Assembly: GCA_021648845.1 (NCBI GenBank)
Contig: JAKJHY010000006.1
Coordinates: 1 to 64,000 of the forward strand
Length of the DNA: 64,000 bases
Direction: 5' to 3'
From: Mycobacterium sp. MBM
Lineage (GTDB): Bacteria; Actinomycetota; Actinomycetes; Mycobacteriales; Mycobacteriaceae
Under the pieces are notes generated by a model. The model was given only the letters and a program-made list of their open reading frames with translations, made no database searches and was not told where the DNA came from. Shown piece after piece: positions 45,510 through 57,032 of this stretch. The translations under genes were made by a program, and so were the position numbers. How positions within the stretch are numbered: the first letter of the stretch is position 1; each line of letters starts with the position of its first letter.

Positions 45510-46058
45510 ATGACCGCAGCAGTAGCGACCGATCTGACCGCAGGCACCTGGGCCCTGGACCCGGTGCATTCCTCGGTCAATTTCTCGGTCCGTCACCTGG
45601 TGGTGAGCAAGGTTCGCGGCACCTTCGACAGCTTCGAAGGCGCCATCACCGTGGCCGAGGACGGCACACCTTCGGTGGCCGCGACCATCGACATCGACTC
45701 GGTCAACACCCGCAACGAGCAGCGCGACGCCCACCTCAAAGCCGCCGACTTCTTCGACGTCGAGCGGTTCCCGACGGCGTCGTTCGTATCCACTGCGGTA
45801 CGCGCCGACGGCGACGACTATGTGCTCGACGGTGACTTCACCCTCAAGGGTGTCACCAAGCCGGTGTCGCTGAAGCTCGAGTTCAACGGTGTCAACCCGG
45901 GCATGGGTCACGGTGCGGTGGCCGGCTTCGAGGCTTCGGTGGTGTTGAACCGCAAGGACTTCGGTATCGCCTTCGATGCTCCGTTGGAGACCGGAGGTGC
46001 CGTCGTCGGCGACAAGGTCACCATCACCCTGGAGATCGAAGCGCTCAAGGCGGCCTGA
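45510..46058 (+). CDS. YceI family protein
   Basis: A 182-residue lipocalin-like protein of the YceI family: AGTWALDPVHSSVNFSVRHLVVSKVRGTFDSF at the start, IDIDSVNTRNEQRDAHLKAADFFDVERFP and FTLKGVTKPVSLKLEFNG are diagnostic. Family members bind isoprenoid quinones or similar amphiphiles. No signal peptide is visible, so this one is cytoplasmic. AGGAGG lies six bases before the ATG. It ends the sigma-factor cluster and is followed by a strong hairpin. Confidence 0.92.
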   Translation: MTAAVATDLTAGTWALDPVHSSVNFSVRHLVVSKVRGTFDSFEGAITVAEDGTPSVAATIDIDSVNTRNEQRDAHLKAADFFDVERFPTASFVSTAVRADGDDYVLDGDFTLKGVTKPVSLKLEFNGVNPGMGHGAVAGFEASVVLNRKDFGIAFDAPLETGGAVVGDKVTITLEIEALKAA

Positions 46059-46064
46059 GTCCTG

Positions 46065-46129
46065 CCGCGAGCGTGCGCGAACTCCGCACCGGACACGGCG
46101 TGTCGGGGTGCAGACGCGCACGCTCGCGG
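46065..46129. terminator. Compound bidirectional terminator hairpin
   Basis: CCGCGAGCGTGCGCG (46065-46079) pairs perfectly with CGCGCACGCTCGCGG (46115-46129). The 35-base interior folds again: GCACC (46086-46090) with GGTGC (46107-46111) and GACAC with GTGTC (46092-46104). It fills the gap between the convergent YceI (stop 46058) and FadH (stop 46133) genes. Confidence 0.7.
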
Positions 46130-46132
46130 GGG

Positions 46133-48721
<2,589 letters not shown>

Positions 48722-48788
48722 CTATGCAACAAGTTGCAGTGCAGCAAAGTGCATAGCGTGTGGCTACTAGGCGTGTTGTATATGCAAC
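48722..48788. promoter_or_regulatory. Cluster of palindromes, candidate PadR operators
   Basis: TGCAAC-AA-GTTGCA (48725-48738) is a palindrome with six-base arms; CTATGCA (48722-48728) also pairs with TGCATAG (48750-48756); and GTTGTATATGCAAC (48775-48788) is symmetric at 12 of 14 positions. The word TATGCAAC occurs at 48723 and 48781. They lie 29-95 bases upstream of the padR start, in the 270-base divergent region shared with the ferredoxin gene, which holds no other gene. Confidence 0.55.
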
Positions 48789-48963
48789 GTCTAGTATCAG
48801 TAACCACGCGCCACCCCGACGGGCGGCGCGTGAAGTTAGGGCACACTGAGACGCGCGTCCAGCTAACGGCCGTACATACTGGCCCGCGGGACGCACGCTC
48901 ACGCGTCCCGACCCGGAACTGAAACCGACCAGCAGCCCACTGGACAGGACAGGAGAGACATCA

Positions 48964-49284
48964 GTGACGTACGTCATTGCCGAACCCTGCGTCGACGTCA
49001 AAGACAAGGCATGCATCGAGGAGTGCCCTGTCGATTGCATCTACGAGGGTGGCCGGATGCTGTACATCCACCCGGATGAGTGCGTCGACTGCGGTGCATG
49101 CGAGCCGGTCTGCCCCGTCGAGGCCATCTACTACGAAGACGATGTGCCCGACCAGTGGAGCAGCTACGCGCAGAGCAACGCGGACTTCTTCACCGAACTC
49201 GGTTCCCCGGGTGGCGCGTCGAAGGTCGGTCAGACCGACAACGATCCGCAGTCCATCAAGGATCTCGAACCCAAGGGCGAGTGA
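48964..49284 (+). CDS. fdxC: Ferredoxin FdxC (7Fe type)
   Basis: A 106-residue ferredoxin. Cys ligands are seen in [17 protein letters not shown] and [14 protein letters not shown], a 3Fe-4S plus 4Fe-4S arrangement as in FdxA/FdxC of actinobacteria. The C-terminal part ([21 protein letters not shown]) is typical. It is a soluble electron carrier. AGGAGAG lies before the GTG start at 48964. Its stop overlaps the start of dapC, an adjacency conserved in actinobacteria. Confidence 0.93.
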   Translation: MTYVIAEPCVDVKDKACIEECPVDCIYEGGRMLYIHPDECVDCGACEPVCPVEAIYYEDDVPDQWSSYAQSNADFFTELGSPGGASKVGQTDNDPQSIKDLEPKGE

Positions 49285-50375
49285 ACTCACCCAAATCGGC
49301 GTCACTGCCGGTGTTCCCCTGGGACACCCTGGCGGACGTCACCGCCACCGCGCGCGCACACCCCGACGGCATCGTCGACCTGTCGGTCGGCACGCCCGTC
49401 GACGATGTCGCACCGGTGATACGTGCGGCGCTGGCTGCTGCGAGCGCGACACCGGGCTACCCGACGACCGCGGGCACACCCGAGCTGCGCGCGTCGATCC
49501 ACGCCGCGCTGCAGCGCCGCTTCGGTATCACCGGGGTGGCCCCGGCCGCGGTGTTGCCGGTCATCGGCACCAAGGAGCTGATCGCCTGGCTTCCGACGCT
49601 GCTGGGGTTGGGGCCCGATGACACCGTCGTGATCCCGGAGCTGGCGTACCCCACCTACGACGTGGGGGCCCGGCTGGCCGGGGCGCAGGTGCTGGCCGCC
49701 GATTCGCTGACCCAGATCGGCCCGCGGACACCGGCGCTGGTGTTCCTGAACTCGCCGAGCAATCCGTCGGGCAAGGTGCTCGGCCTGGACCATCTGCGCA
49801 AGGTTGTCGGCTGGGCCCGCGAGCGTGGCGTGCTGATCGCCTCCGACGAGTGCTACCTCGGCTTGGCCTGGGACGCCGCGCCGCTGTCGGTGCTGCATCC
49901 CTCGGTGTGCGACGGTGACCACACCGGCCTGCTGGCCATCCACTCGCTGTCCAAGACATCCTCGTTGGCCGGTTACCGGGCCGGCTTCGTCGCCGGCGAT
50001 CCGGCGGTGGTGGCCGAACTGCTGGCGGTACGCAAACATGCCGGGATGATGGTGCCCGGTCCGATTCAGGCGGCGATGGTCGCCGCACTCGACGATGACG
50101 ACCATGTCGCGGTCCAGCGCGAGCGCTACGCCCAACGGCGTGCGGTACTGCTGCCGGCGCTGCGCGGCGCGGGCTTCACCGTCGACCACTCCGAGGCCGG
50201 GCTGTACCTGTGGGCGACCCGCGGCGAGCCGTGCCGCGACACCCTGGCCTGGCTGGCGCAGCGCGGCATCCTGGCGGCCCCCGGCGAGTTCTACGGCGCG
50301 GCCGGAGCCGAGCACGTGCGGGTGGCGCTCACCGCCACCGATGAGCGCATCGCCGCGGCAGCCGAGAGACTCTGA
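49281..50375 (+). CDS. dapC: N-succinyldiaminopimelate aminotransferase, actinobacterial DapC
   Basis: A 364-residue PLP-dependent class I/II aminotransferase that makes N-succinyl-LL-diaminopimelate in lysine and peptidoglycan synthesis. The PLP lysine is K225 in [27 protein letters not shown] and [11 protein letters not shown] are the other cofactor motifs. Position after fdxC matches Rv1178, which belongs to the actinobacterial DapC group, and dapD and dapE are present at 59.4-61.4 kb. The GTG start overlaps the fdxC stop by four bases. Confidence 0.88.
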   Translation: MNSPKSASLPVFPWDTLADVTATARAHPDGIVDLSVGTPVDDVAPVIRAALAAASATPGYPTTAGTPELRASIHAALQRRFGITGVAPAAVLPVIGTKELIAWLPTLLGLGPDDTVVIPELAYPTYDVGARLAGAQVLAADSLTQIGPRTPALVFLNSPSNPSGKVLGLDHLRKVVGWARERGVLIASDECYLGLAWDAAPLSVLHPSVCDGDHTGLLAIHSLSKTSSLAGYRAGFVAGDPAVVAELLAVRKHAGMMVPGPIQAAMVAALDDDDHVAVQRERYAQRRAVLLPALRGAGFTVDHSEAGLYLWATRGEPCRDTLAWLAQRGILAAPGEFYGAAGAEHVRVALTATDERIAAAAERL

Positions 50376-50422
50376 GCGGGCGAGAGCGGCCAGTTGCCGC
50401 ACATGATCGGCGAAAAGCTGTG

Positions 50423-52027
50423 TCAAATGTGGCCATTCGACGACTCGGCGCGCAGGCTCAGCGATAGCAGCAGCCGCAGATCGGGGTCGGCCAGCGAGGC
50501 TCCCAGCACGGACTCGATACGCCGCACCCGGTAGCGCACGGTATTGGGGTGCACGTGCAGCCACCCCGCGGCCGCGCCGATATCGCCGAAACAGTCCAGG
50601 TAGGCGCGCAGCGTGTCCGCCAGCGCCGGGTCGGCGGCGCGCAGATCCCGTATGCGCGGGTCGATCAGGCGAGCATCGGCGCCGACCATCGTCACGATCT
50701 CGTCGAGCAATACGGTCGTGCGCGCCTCGGCAAGTGAGGTGAGCGCGCCGAGCGCACCCGGGTGGCGCTCGGCGCTGTCGAGCACCCGGTCCACTTCGGC
50801 TCGAGCGGTCGCCGCGCCCGCGAGCCCGGTTGCGGGCGCGGCGATGACCGCACGCAACTGCAGTCCGAGTTCCCGGCGCAGGGTGGCGATGGTGCCGCGA
50901 ATCCACGACGTCACCGCCCTGCCGGCATGCGGGAGCAACACATACACCCGCGCGCCGCGGGAGGTCACCTGCGCGTCGGCACGGAACGCACTGGCGCTCA
51001 GCGCAAGCACATCGACCAGACGGGCCGGTACGGTGCCGGCGTCGGCGCCGACGAAACCCATGAAGCCGACGACGGCGACCGGCCCCTCGGCGGCCAGTCC
51101 GAGCTCACGTGCGGTGGCCGCGATATCGATATCGGCTTCGCGCAGGCCGAGGAGTTGCTGTACCCGCACCGCGTGGGTCGACGGTGCCGCGGCGAGCCGG
51201 GCCAGGATCCTGGCGGCGAGCACCGTCGCGCCGCGCAGCACCTCGTCGGTGTCCTCGGCGAGCGGCCGCGCGCCCTGCTGCACCCAGATGGTGCCTGCGA
51301 ACGCGGGCCGGCGGCCGTCGCCGGGCAGATGAACGCCGATCGCGCGGCGTGGGCGCAGGCCGAGTTCGGGCCGGGCGTCGATGCGCACCACCTCGGCGCT
51401 GGCGCGCAACGCGTCGAAGATGCCCTCGCGCCCGATCCAGGCCAGATGCTCGGGCGGGCCCGCGCGGCCCAGGATCGACAGCCGCCGCAACTCGTCGGCC
51501 TCGTCATTGGAGGCGGAATACGCGAGCACATGCGACTGGGCGTCCTCGATGCTGACCATCCCGTGCGTGCGCTCGGCGGTCGACTGGGCCAGCCCGAACA
51601 GGTCGGTACCCGATTCTTGTAACGGGTCGGCGCGGTCGCCGTGATGCTCGAAGACGTGGTCGATGAGCCGGTACAGCCGTTCCCAGCGGGCCCGCGGTTC
51701 GACCGCGACGACCGCGGTGCCCACGGCGGCCGCGCGCGCGATCACCGCGGCCGACGGCTCCTTGACCAAGATGGCGGCCGGTGTCCGGGGGGCCTGTTGC
51801 ACCAGCCAGGACAGCACATCGTCGTCGCCGACGCCGAGCAGCAGGAACACATCGGCCGATACGGCCGCCGCGGCCAGACCCAGTCGCACATCGTCGGGGT
51901 CGATCAGGGCGGCCGACGCCACCGGCAGATCCAACCCGCGCGGCGCCTGTACCAGCGTCACCATCGTGGTGTCCAGGGCGAGGAGCAATTGACCGAGGCT
52001 GACCCCCGGCGGCGCGACGGCGGCCAT
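50423..52027 (-). CDS. pruC: PruC, PucR-family regulator of proline use
   Basis: A 534-residue regulator with an N-terminal PucR sensory domain (PGVSLGQLLLALDTTMVTLVQAP...), a GGDEF-like middle and the C-terminal HTH (LADTLRAYLDCFGDIGAAAGWLHVHPNTVRYRVRRIESVLG). It is divergent to pruA-pruB and matches Rv1186c, which activates that operon in response to proline. The ATG at 52027 is eight bases after a TAGAAT -10 on the minus strand, so the mRNA is probably leaderless. Its start is one base away from an out-of-frame ATG of the opposite strand. Confidence 0.9.
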   Translation of the reverse strand: MAAVAPPGVSLGQLLLALDTTMVTLVQAPRGLDLPVASAALIDPDDVRLGLAAAAVSADVFLLLGVGDDDVLSWLVQQAPRTPAAILVKEPSAAVIARAAAVGTAVVAVEPRARWERLYRLIDHVFEHHGDRADPLQESGTDLFGLAQSTAERTHGMVSIEDAQSHVLAYSASNDEADELRRLSILGRAGPPEHLAWIGREGIFDALRASAEVVRIDARPELGLRPRRAIGVHLPGDGRRPAFAGTIWVQQGARPLAEDTDEVLRGATVLAARILARLAAAPSTHAVRVQQLLGLREADIDIAATARELGLAAEGPVAVVGFMGFVGADAGTVPARLVDVLALSASAFRADAQVTSRGARVYVLLPHAGRAVTSWIRGTIATLRRELGLQLRAVIAAPATGLAGAATARAEVDRVLDSAERHPGALGALTSLAEARTTVLLDEIVTMVGADARLIDPRIRDLRAADPALADTLRAYLDCFGDIGAAAGWLHVHPNTVRYRVRRIESVLGASLADPDLRLLLSLSLRAESSNGHI

Positions 52028-52035
52028 GTTGTGCG

Positions 52036-52041
52036 ATTCTA
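52036..52041 (-). promoter_or_regulatory. -10 element of pruC
   Basis: TAGAAT on the minus strand (ATTCTA on plus) ends eight bases before the pruC ATG. The divergent gap to pruA (52028-52109, 82 bases) must also contain the pruA promoter and the PruC binding site; I found no clear palindrome there. Confidence 0.5.
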
Positions 52042-52109
52042 CTAACGAGATTGCAGACTTTGGCCGATTCGCCAAGCCCGCGCCGGGTGCTGCGCGCGAC
52101 CCTGAGAGC

Positions 52110-53738
52110 ATGGACGCCGTCACCCAGGTTCCGCTGCCATCGAACGAACCCATCCACGACTACGCGCCGGGCAGCCCCGAACGCACCCGCCTCACCGCCG
52201 CACTGCGCGACCTCGCCGGCGGACCGATCGATCTGCCGCACGTCATCGGCGGACGGCACGCCATGGGCTCCGGCCCGCGGATCGACGTCGTGCAACCACA
52301 CCGGCACCGCGCGGTGCTCGGCACGTTGACCAACGCCGGCCACGATGAGGCGGCTGCCGCCGTCGACGCCGCCATCGCCGCCAAGGACGCCTGGGCGGCC
52401 ACCCCGTTCGACGAGCGCGCCGCGGTCTTCCTGCGCGCCGCCGACCTGCTCGCCGGGCCCTGGCGGGAAAAGATCGCCGCCGCCACCATGCTCGGTCAAT
52501 CAAAGACCGCGTATCAGGCCGAGATCGACGCGCCGTGCGAGCTCGTCGACTTCTGGCGCTTCAACGTGGCATTCGCCCGGCAGATCCTCGCCCAGCAACC
52601 GCTGAGCAGCCCCGGCGTCTGGAACCGCACCGACTACCGTCCGCTGGAGGGATTCGTCTATGCGATCACCCCGTTCAACTTCACCGCCATCGCCGGCAAC
52701 CTGCCCACCGCGCCCGCGCTCATGGGTAACACCGTCGTGTGGAAACCGTCCATCACACAGACGTTCTCGGCCTACCTCACCATGGAACTGCTGGAAGCCG
52801 CCGGGTTACCGCCGGGGGTCATCAACCTGCTGGCCGGTGACGGACACGCGGTGTCCGATGTGGTGCTGGCCGATCCACGACTGGCCGGCATCCACTTCAC
52901 CGGATCCACTGCGACCTTCCAGCACCTGTGGCGCGAGGTCGGTACGCACATCGACCGCTATGACAGCTATCCGCGGCTGGTGGGTGAGACCGGGGGTAAG
53001 GACTTCGTGGTGGCACACCCCTCCGCACGGCCGGATGTGTTGCGGACAGCGCTGATTCGCGGTGCCTTCGACTACCAAGGACAGAAGTGCTCGGCGGCGT
53101 CACGCGCATTCATCCCGCGCTCGGTGTGGGCGTGCATCGGCGAGGATTTCCTGGATGCCGTCGCGGCCCTGAAATACGGTGATGTCACCGATCTGTCCAA
53201 CTACGGCGGCGCGGTCATCGACGCTCGGGCGTATGCGAAGAGCGCCCGCGCCATCGAGCGGGCCAAGGGCGCGCCGGGTGTCACCATCGCCGTCGGCGGT
53301 GAATGTGACGACAGCGAAGGCTATTTCGTGCGGCCTACCGTGCTGCTGTCCGACGACCCGACCGACGAGGCGTTCCGCGACGAGTATTTCGGGCCGATCC
53401 TGGCGGTGCACGTCTATGACGACGACAGGTGGGACGACGTCCTCGGTATCGTCGACGGCGGCTCCGCGTACGCGCTGACCGGCGCGGTGATCGCCGACGA
53501 CCGCGCCGCCGTCCAGCACGCCGCACACCGGCTCCGGCACACGGCGGGCAACTTCTACGTCAACGACAAACCCACGGGTGCCGTGGTCGGGCAGCAGCCG
53601 TTCGGCGGATCGCGGGCCTCGGGCACCAACGACAAGGCGGGTTCGGCGCTCAACCTGCTGCGGTGGACGTCCGCGCGCTCCATCAAGGAGACATTCGTCC
53701 CGCCCACCGACCACCACTACCCGCACATGGGGGTCTGA
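52110..53738 (+). CDS. pruA: Delta-1-pyrroline-5-carboxylate dehydrogenase PruA
   Basis: A 542-residue aldehyde dehydrogenase that oxidises glutamate semialdehyde to glutamate with NAD+. Visible motifs: VYAITPFNFTAIAGNLPTAPALMGNTVVWKPS, FTGSTATF, the catalytic Cys (about residue 327) in YQGQKCSAASRAF, LVGETGGKD, and QQPFGGSRASGTNDKAG. Length matches Rv1187. It forms an operon with the proline dehydrogenase three bases downstream and is divergent to its regulator. The ATG at 52110 has only a weak ribosome site. Confidence 0.93.
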   Translation: MDAVTQVPLPSNEPIHDYAPGSPERTRLTAALRDLAGGPIDLPHVIGGRHAMGSGPRIDVVQPHRHRAVLGTLTNAGHDEAAAAVDAAIAAKDAWAATPFDERAAVFLRAADLLAGPWREKIAAATMLGQSKTAYQAEIDAPCELVDFWRFNVAFARQILAQQPLSSPGVWNRTDYRPLEGFVYAITPFNFTAIAGNLPTAPALMGNTVVWKPSITQTFSAYLTMELLEAAGLPPGVINLLAGDGHAVSDVVLADPRLAGIHFTGSTATFQHLWREVGTHIDRYDSYPRLVGETGGKDFVVAHPSARPDVLRTALIRGAFDYQGQKCSAASRAFIPRSVWACIGEDFLDAVAALKYGDVTDLSNYGGAVIDARAYAKSARAIERAKGAPGVTIAVGGECDDSEGYFVRPTVLLSDDPTDEAFRDEYFGPILAVHVYDDDRWDDVLGIVDGGSAYALTGAVIADDRAAVQHAAHRLRHTAGNFYVNDKPTGAVVGQQPFGGSRASGTNDKAGSALNLLRWTSARSIKETFVPPTDHHYPHMGV

Positions 53739-53741
53739 ACG

Positions 53742-54689
53742 ATGGGCGTTTTCGGGCACGTGGCCCGGCCGGCGATCCTTGCCGCTGCCCGTTCGAACCG
53801 GTTGCGGCGCAGCGCCGAAAGGCTCCCCGTCACCCGCGATGTCGTGCACCGCTTCGTTCCCGGGGACACCGTCGAGGATGCGCTGGGCGCGGTCGCCCGA
53901 CTCCGCGATACCCGGCGCTTGGTCAGCATCGACCACCTGGGCGAGGATGTCACCGACCGGGCCACCGCCGCGGCCACCGTGCAGGCGTATCTGGGTCTGC
54001 TCACGGCACTCGGCGGGCGCACCGAGCCGGCCACCGGGCCCCGCCCGCTGGAGGTGTCGCTGAAACTGTCCGCGCTGGGACAGGCGCTGCCGCGGGACGG
54101 CGACAAGATCGCCTACGAGAACGCCCACACCATCTGCACCCGGGCGGCCGAGCAGGGCATATGGGTGACCGTCGACGCCGAAGACCACACCACCACCGAT
54201 TCCACCCTGTCGATCGTGCGCCAACTGCGCAGCGACTTTCCCTGGCTGGGCACCGTGCTGCAGGCCTACCTGCGCCGCACGGAGGGGGACTGCGCCGATC
54301 TCGCCGACATGCGAATCCGGTTGTGCAAGGGCGCCTACGACGAACCGGCCTCGGTGGCTCACCGGGACGCCGGCGAGGTCACCGAAACCTATCTGCGCTG
54401 CCTGCGCATCCTGATGGCCGGCACCGGGTACCCGATGGTGGCCTCACACGATCCGGTGATCATCGACGCCGTGGCGCCGATGGTCACCGAGTATGGCCGG
54501 GGCCGAGACGATTTCGAGTACCAGATGCTGTACGGGATCCGTGACGAGGAACAACGCCGACTGGCAGACGCGGGCAACCAGGTCCGGGTGTACGTGCCGT
54601 TCGGCACACAGTGGTACGGCTACTTCGTGCGCCGCCTCGCCGAACGCCCGGCGAATCTGGCCTTCTTCCTGCGGGCACTCGTGGACTGA
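53742..54689 (+). CDS. pruB: Proline dehydrogenase PruB (PutA-type, monofunctional)
   Basis: A 315-residue FAD enzyme, a TIM-barrel proline dehydrogenase passing electrons to quinones. Key segments are EVSLKLSALGQALP, VTVDAEDHTTTDSTLSIV, RLCKGAYDEPASVA, VASHDPVII, FEYQMLYGIRDEEQRRLADAG and the substrate-binding Arg pair in YFVRRLAERPANL. It hands pyrroline-5-carboxylate to PruA, encoded immediately upstream. It starts three bases after the pruA stop. Confidence 0.93.
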   Translation: MGVFGHVARPAILAAARSNRLRRSAERLPVTRDVVHRFVPGDTVEDALGAVARLRDTRRLVSIDHLGEDVTDRATAAATVQAYLGLLTALGGRTEPATGPRPLEVSLKLSALGQALPRDGDKIAYENAHTICTRAAEQGIWVTVDAEDHTTTDSTLSIVRQLRSDFPWLGTVLQAYLRRTEGDCADLADMRIRLCKGAYDEPASVAHRDAGEVTETYLRCLRILMAGTGYPMVASHDPVIIDAVAPMVTEYGRGRDDFEYQMLYGIRDEEQRRLADAGNQVRVYVPFGTQWYGYFVRRLAERPANLAFFLRALVD

Positions 54690-54711
54690 CCCATTCGGTG
54701 TCCGTCATCGC

Positions 54712-56373
54712 TCAGCCGCCGCGCGAGGAGAACCTGCCCTCGGTGACCTCATCCCATTTCTGGCACACCGCCACCACCTGCTCATCGCCCTGATCGCGGA
54801 TCCAGGAGCATGTTTCGCGGTCGGTGGACGGGTTGGTGACGATGATGGTGCGCAGCTCCGGTCGGTCCTCGGCGAGCCGGCGCAGCAGCTCGGGCGGGGT
54901 CGACGGATCGGCGGCGCGCAACGCGTCCAACGGATCGGGCAGTGCGCCGCGCGGGGCGTCATGGGCGGACAGTTGATCGTCCTGCGCGTCGGCACCGCGA
55001 CGGTTCAGCAGCAGGTTCAGCAGGATTGCGGTGAGCGCACCCGCCGAGATCCCGGAGTGGAAGATCGTCTGGAACCAGTCCGGGAACTGGTGATACAGGT
55101 CCAGTGAGACGTTCACCGGGGCGTCGGCCAGCGTCCGGTCGGTGTAGTACAGCTTGGCCTCGGTCAGCATCGCGACTCCCACCGAGATCGCCACCACCAG
55201 GATGTTGGTGTTGGTGAACGTCACCTTGGTCAGAGTGCGCACACCGCTGGCGGCGACCATGCCGAACAGGGCGACCCCGGCGCCGCCGAGCACCGGCAGC
55301 GGGATGCCCTCCACGACGGCGGCCATCTTGGGGAGCAGCCCGAGCAGGATCAGGATGATCCCGGCGACCGTCGCCACGTGCCGGGTTCGTACGCCGGTGA
55401 TGGCGACCAGGCCCACGTTCTGGGCGAATGCGGTGTAGGGGAAGGTGTTGAAGATACCGCCGATGACGGTGCCCAGGCCGTCGGCGCGCAGGCCGTCGGC
55501 GAGCTTGCCCGGGGTGATCTTCTCGTCGACGATCTCGCCGACCGCGACGATATCGCCGGTGGTCTCGGTCATGATCACGATGCCCACGATGAGCAGCGCG
55601 ATGATGGAGCTGAGCTCGAAGGTCGGGGTACCGAACTGGAACGGGGTGACGAAGCCGATCCAGGCGTAGTCGCCCATGTGTTCCCAGTTGGTCAAGCCGA
55701 ACGGGACCGCCACGATGGTGCCGATGAGCAAACCGAGCAGGATCGACACCCGGCGCAACGACTCGGGCGCGAAGCGTTCGATGGCGATGATGGTCGCCAG
55801 GGTGAAGAACCCCATCCCGATCGCGGTGGGGGAACCGAAGTCCGGGCCGGCCGCGGTGCCGCCGCCGAACCAGCCGGCCGCCACCCGCATCAGCGAAACC
55901 CCGATGATCACGATGATGGTGCCGGCCACCAGCGGCGGGAAGAACCGGATGAGCCGCCCGAACACCGGGGCCAGCAGCATCATGAACACCCCGCAGGCGA
56001 TCACCGAACCGTAGATGGTGGTGATGCCGTGATTGGTGCCGATGGTGATCATCGGGCCCACCGCCGCGAACGTGACACCCTGCATCAGCGGCAGCCGAAC
56101 ACCGAACCGCCAGAACCCGACCGCCTGGATGATGGTGGCGATCCCGGCCACGAACAGATCGGCCATGATCAGGTGTACGACATCGGACTGTTGAAGTTGG
56201 CCGGCACCCACCATCGCGCCGCCGACGATCAACGGCACCGCCACGGCGCCGGCATACATCGCCAGCACGTGCTGGATGCCAAGCGGCAGCAGCCGTTTCA
56301 GCGGTGGAATCTCGTCGACCGGGCGGACTGCGGGCGTGGGTGCTGCCATCGTGTCATCCTGCGAGGACGACAT
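54712..56373 (-). CDS. NCS2 xanthine/uracil-type permease with fused vLRR-like tail
   Basis: A 553-residue protein. Residues about 25-455 are an NCS2 nucleobase:cation symporter: RLLPLGIQHVLAMYAGAVAVPLIVGGA, MQGVTFAAVGPM, ETTGDIVAVGEIV and NVGLVAITGVRTRHV are family motifs of xanthine/urate carriers (UapA/PbuX/PucJ). From about residue 480 a soluble tail of some 70 residues contains ADPSTPPELLRRLAEDRPELRTIIVTNPSTDRETCSWI, two units resembling variant leucine-rich repeats of actinobacteria. The tail would be cytoplasmic. No purine catabolic gene adjoins. The ATG at 56349 is an alternative start. Confidence 0.85.
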   Translation of the reverse strand: MSSSQDDTMAAPTPAVRPVDEIPPLKRLLPLGIQHVLAMYAGAVAVPLIVGGAMVGAGQLQQSDVVHLIMADLFVAGIATIIQAVGFWRFGVRLPLMQGVTFAAVGPMITIGTNHGITTIYGSVIACGVFMMLLAPVFGRLIRFFPPLVAGTIIVIIGVSLMRVAAGWFGGGTAAGPDFGSPTAIGMGFFTLATIIAIERFAPESLRRVSILLGLLIGTIVAVPFGLTNWEHMGDYAWIGFVTPFQFGTPTFELSSIIALLIVGIVIMTETTGDIVAVGEIVDEKITPGKLADGLRADGLGTVIGGIFNTFPYTAFAQNVGLVAITGVRTRHVATVAGIILILLGLLPKMAAVVEGIPLPVLGGAGVALFGMVAASGVRTLTKVTFTNTNILVVAISVGVAMLTEAKLYYTDRTLADAPVNVSLDLYHQFPDWFQTIFHSGISAGALTAILLNLLLNRRGADAQDDQLSAHDAPRGALPDPLDALRAADPSTPPELLRRLAEDRPELRTIIVTNPSTDRETCSWIRDQGDEQVVAVCQKWDEVTEGRFSSRGG

Positions 56374-56413
56374 TTCACGGGCTTTCCCCGCAGATGACCG
56401 CTGTATTACGGCC

Positions 56414-56911
56414 CTACGGGGCGGGGAACGCCGCCGCCGGCATCAGCACGTTGCCACGGCACGGCCCGCTGAGAATGTCGGTGTACCAGCTGCCCTGTAG
56501 GGTGCCGTCGGGCTGGGGCGTGTAGGTGACCCAGGACTGCGCCGGGCTGAACACCCGCGGCGCGCTGTCCCCCAGATAGCACTCCCACTGCCAGTTGTAG
56601 GCGAACGTCCACTTTTCGCCGGTCCACTTGTAGCGCTGCGGCTGCGGGATCGTCGGATTGGACGGTGCGGGCCCGTCCAGCACGGTGGCCACGCAGGTGG
56701 CGCCGGCGCACGCGGTCGAGAACGTGTAGACCGCGCTGAGATCACCCTCGGGCTGCCGGGCGGCGACACTGGTGCCGTTCTTCTGCGATGCGTAGGTCAC
56801 GACGGTGTAGCGGCCGTTCCACCCCTGGCCGACTGCGGCTGCGGTGGGCGCGGGTATGAGGCCGGCCAACAGGACGGCTGCCAGCGCAGTACACAGTCGA
56901 CGGACCAACAT
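56414..56911 (-). CDS. Exported protein, hypothetical
   Basis: A 165-residue protein with a signal peptide (LVRRLCTALAAVLLAGLIPAPTAAA) and a beta-rich mature domain containing NGRYTVVTYASQKNGTSVAARQPEGDLSAVYTF, four Cys in probable disulfide pairs (CAGATCVA, WECYLG, GPCRGN) and YKWTGEKWTFAYNWQWEC. It resembles small secreted mycobacterial proteins of unknown function. GGGAAAGGG before the ATG at 56911 supports the start. The gap to the Nudix gene (56912-57032) holds no gene. Confidence 0.78.
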   Translation of the reverse strand: MLVRRLCTALAAVLLAGLIPAPTAAAVGQGWNGRYTVVTYASQKNGTSVAARQPEGDLSAVYTFSTACAGATCVATVLDGPAPSNPTIPQPQRYKWTGEKWTFAYNWQWECYLGDSAPRVFSPAQSWVTYTPQPDGTLQGSWYTDILSGPCRGNVLMPAAAFPAP

Positions 56912-57032
56912 CCCTTTCCCTGTTCGGTCAAATAGATCAGCTGACCCAAAGGTAGCGGGGCGGTGTGACAAAACCTCGGATCGCAATGTCCGCTGCGTCA
57001 ATTAGAGACCACATTGTGACGGTGCCCGGGTT

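Noticed and set aside
52026..52109. N-terminal extension of pruA from the ATG at 52026
   Set aside because: It would overlap the pruC start codon on the other strand and exceed the usual family length; the ATG at 52110 gives 542 residues, matching the known enzyme.
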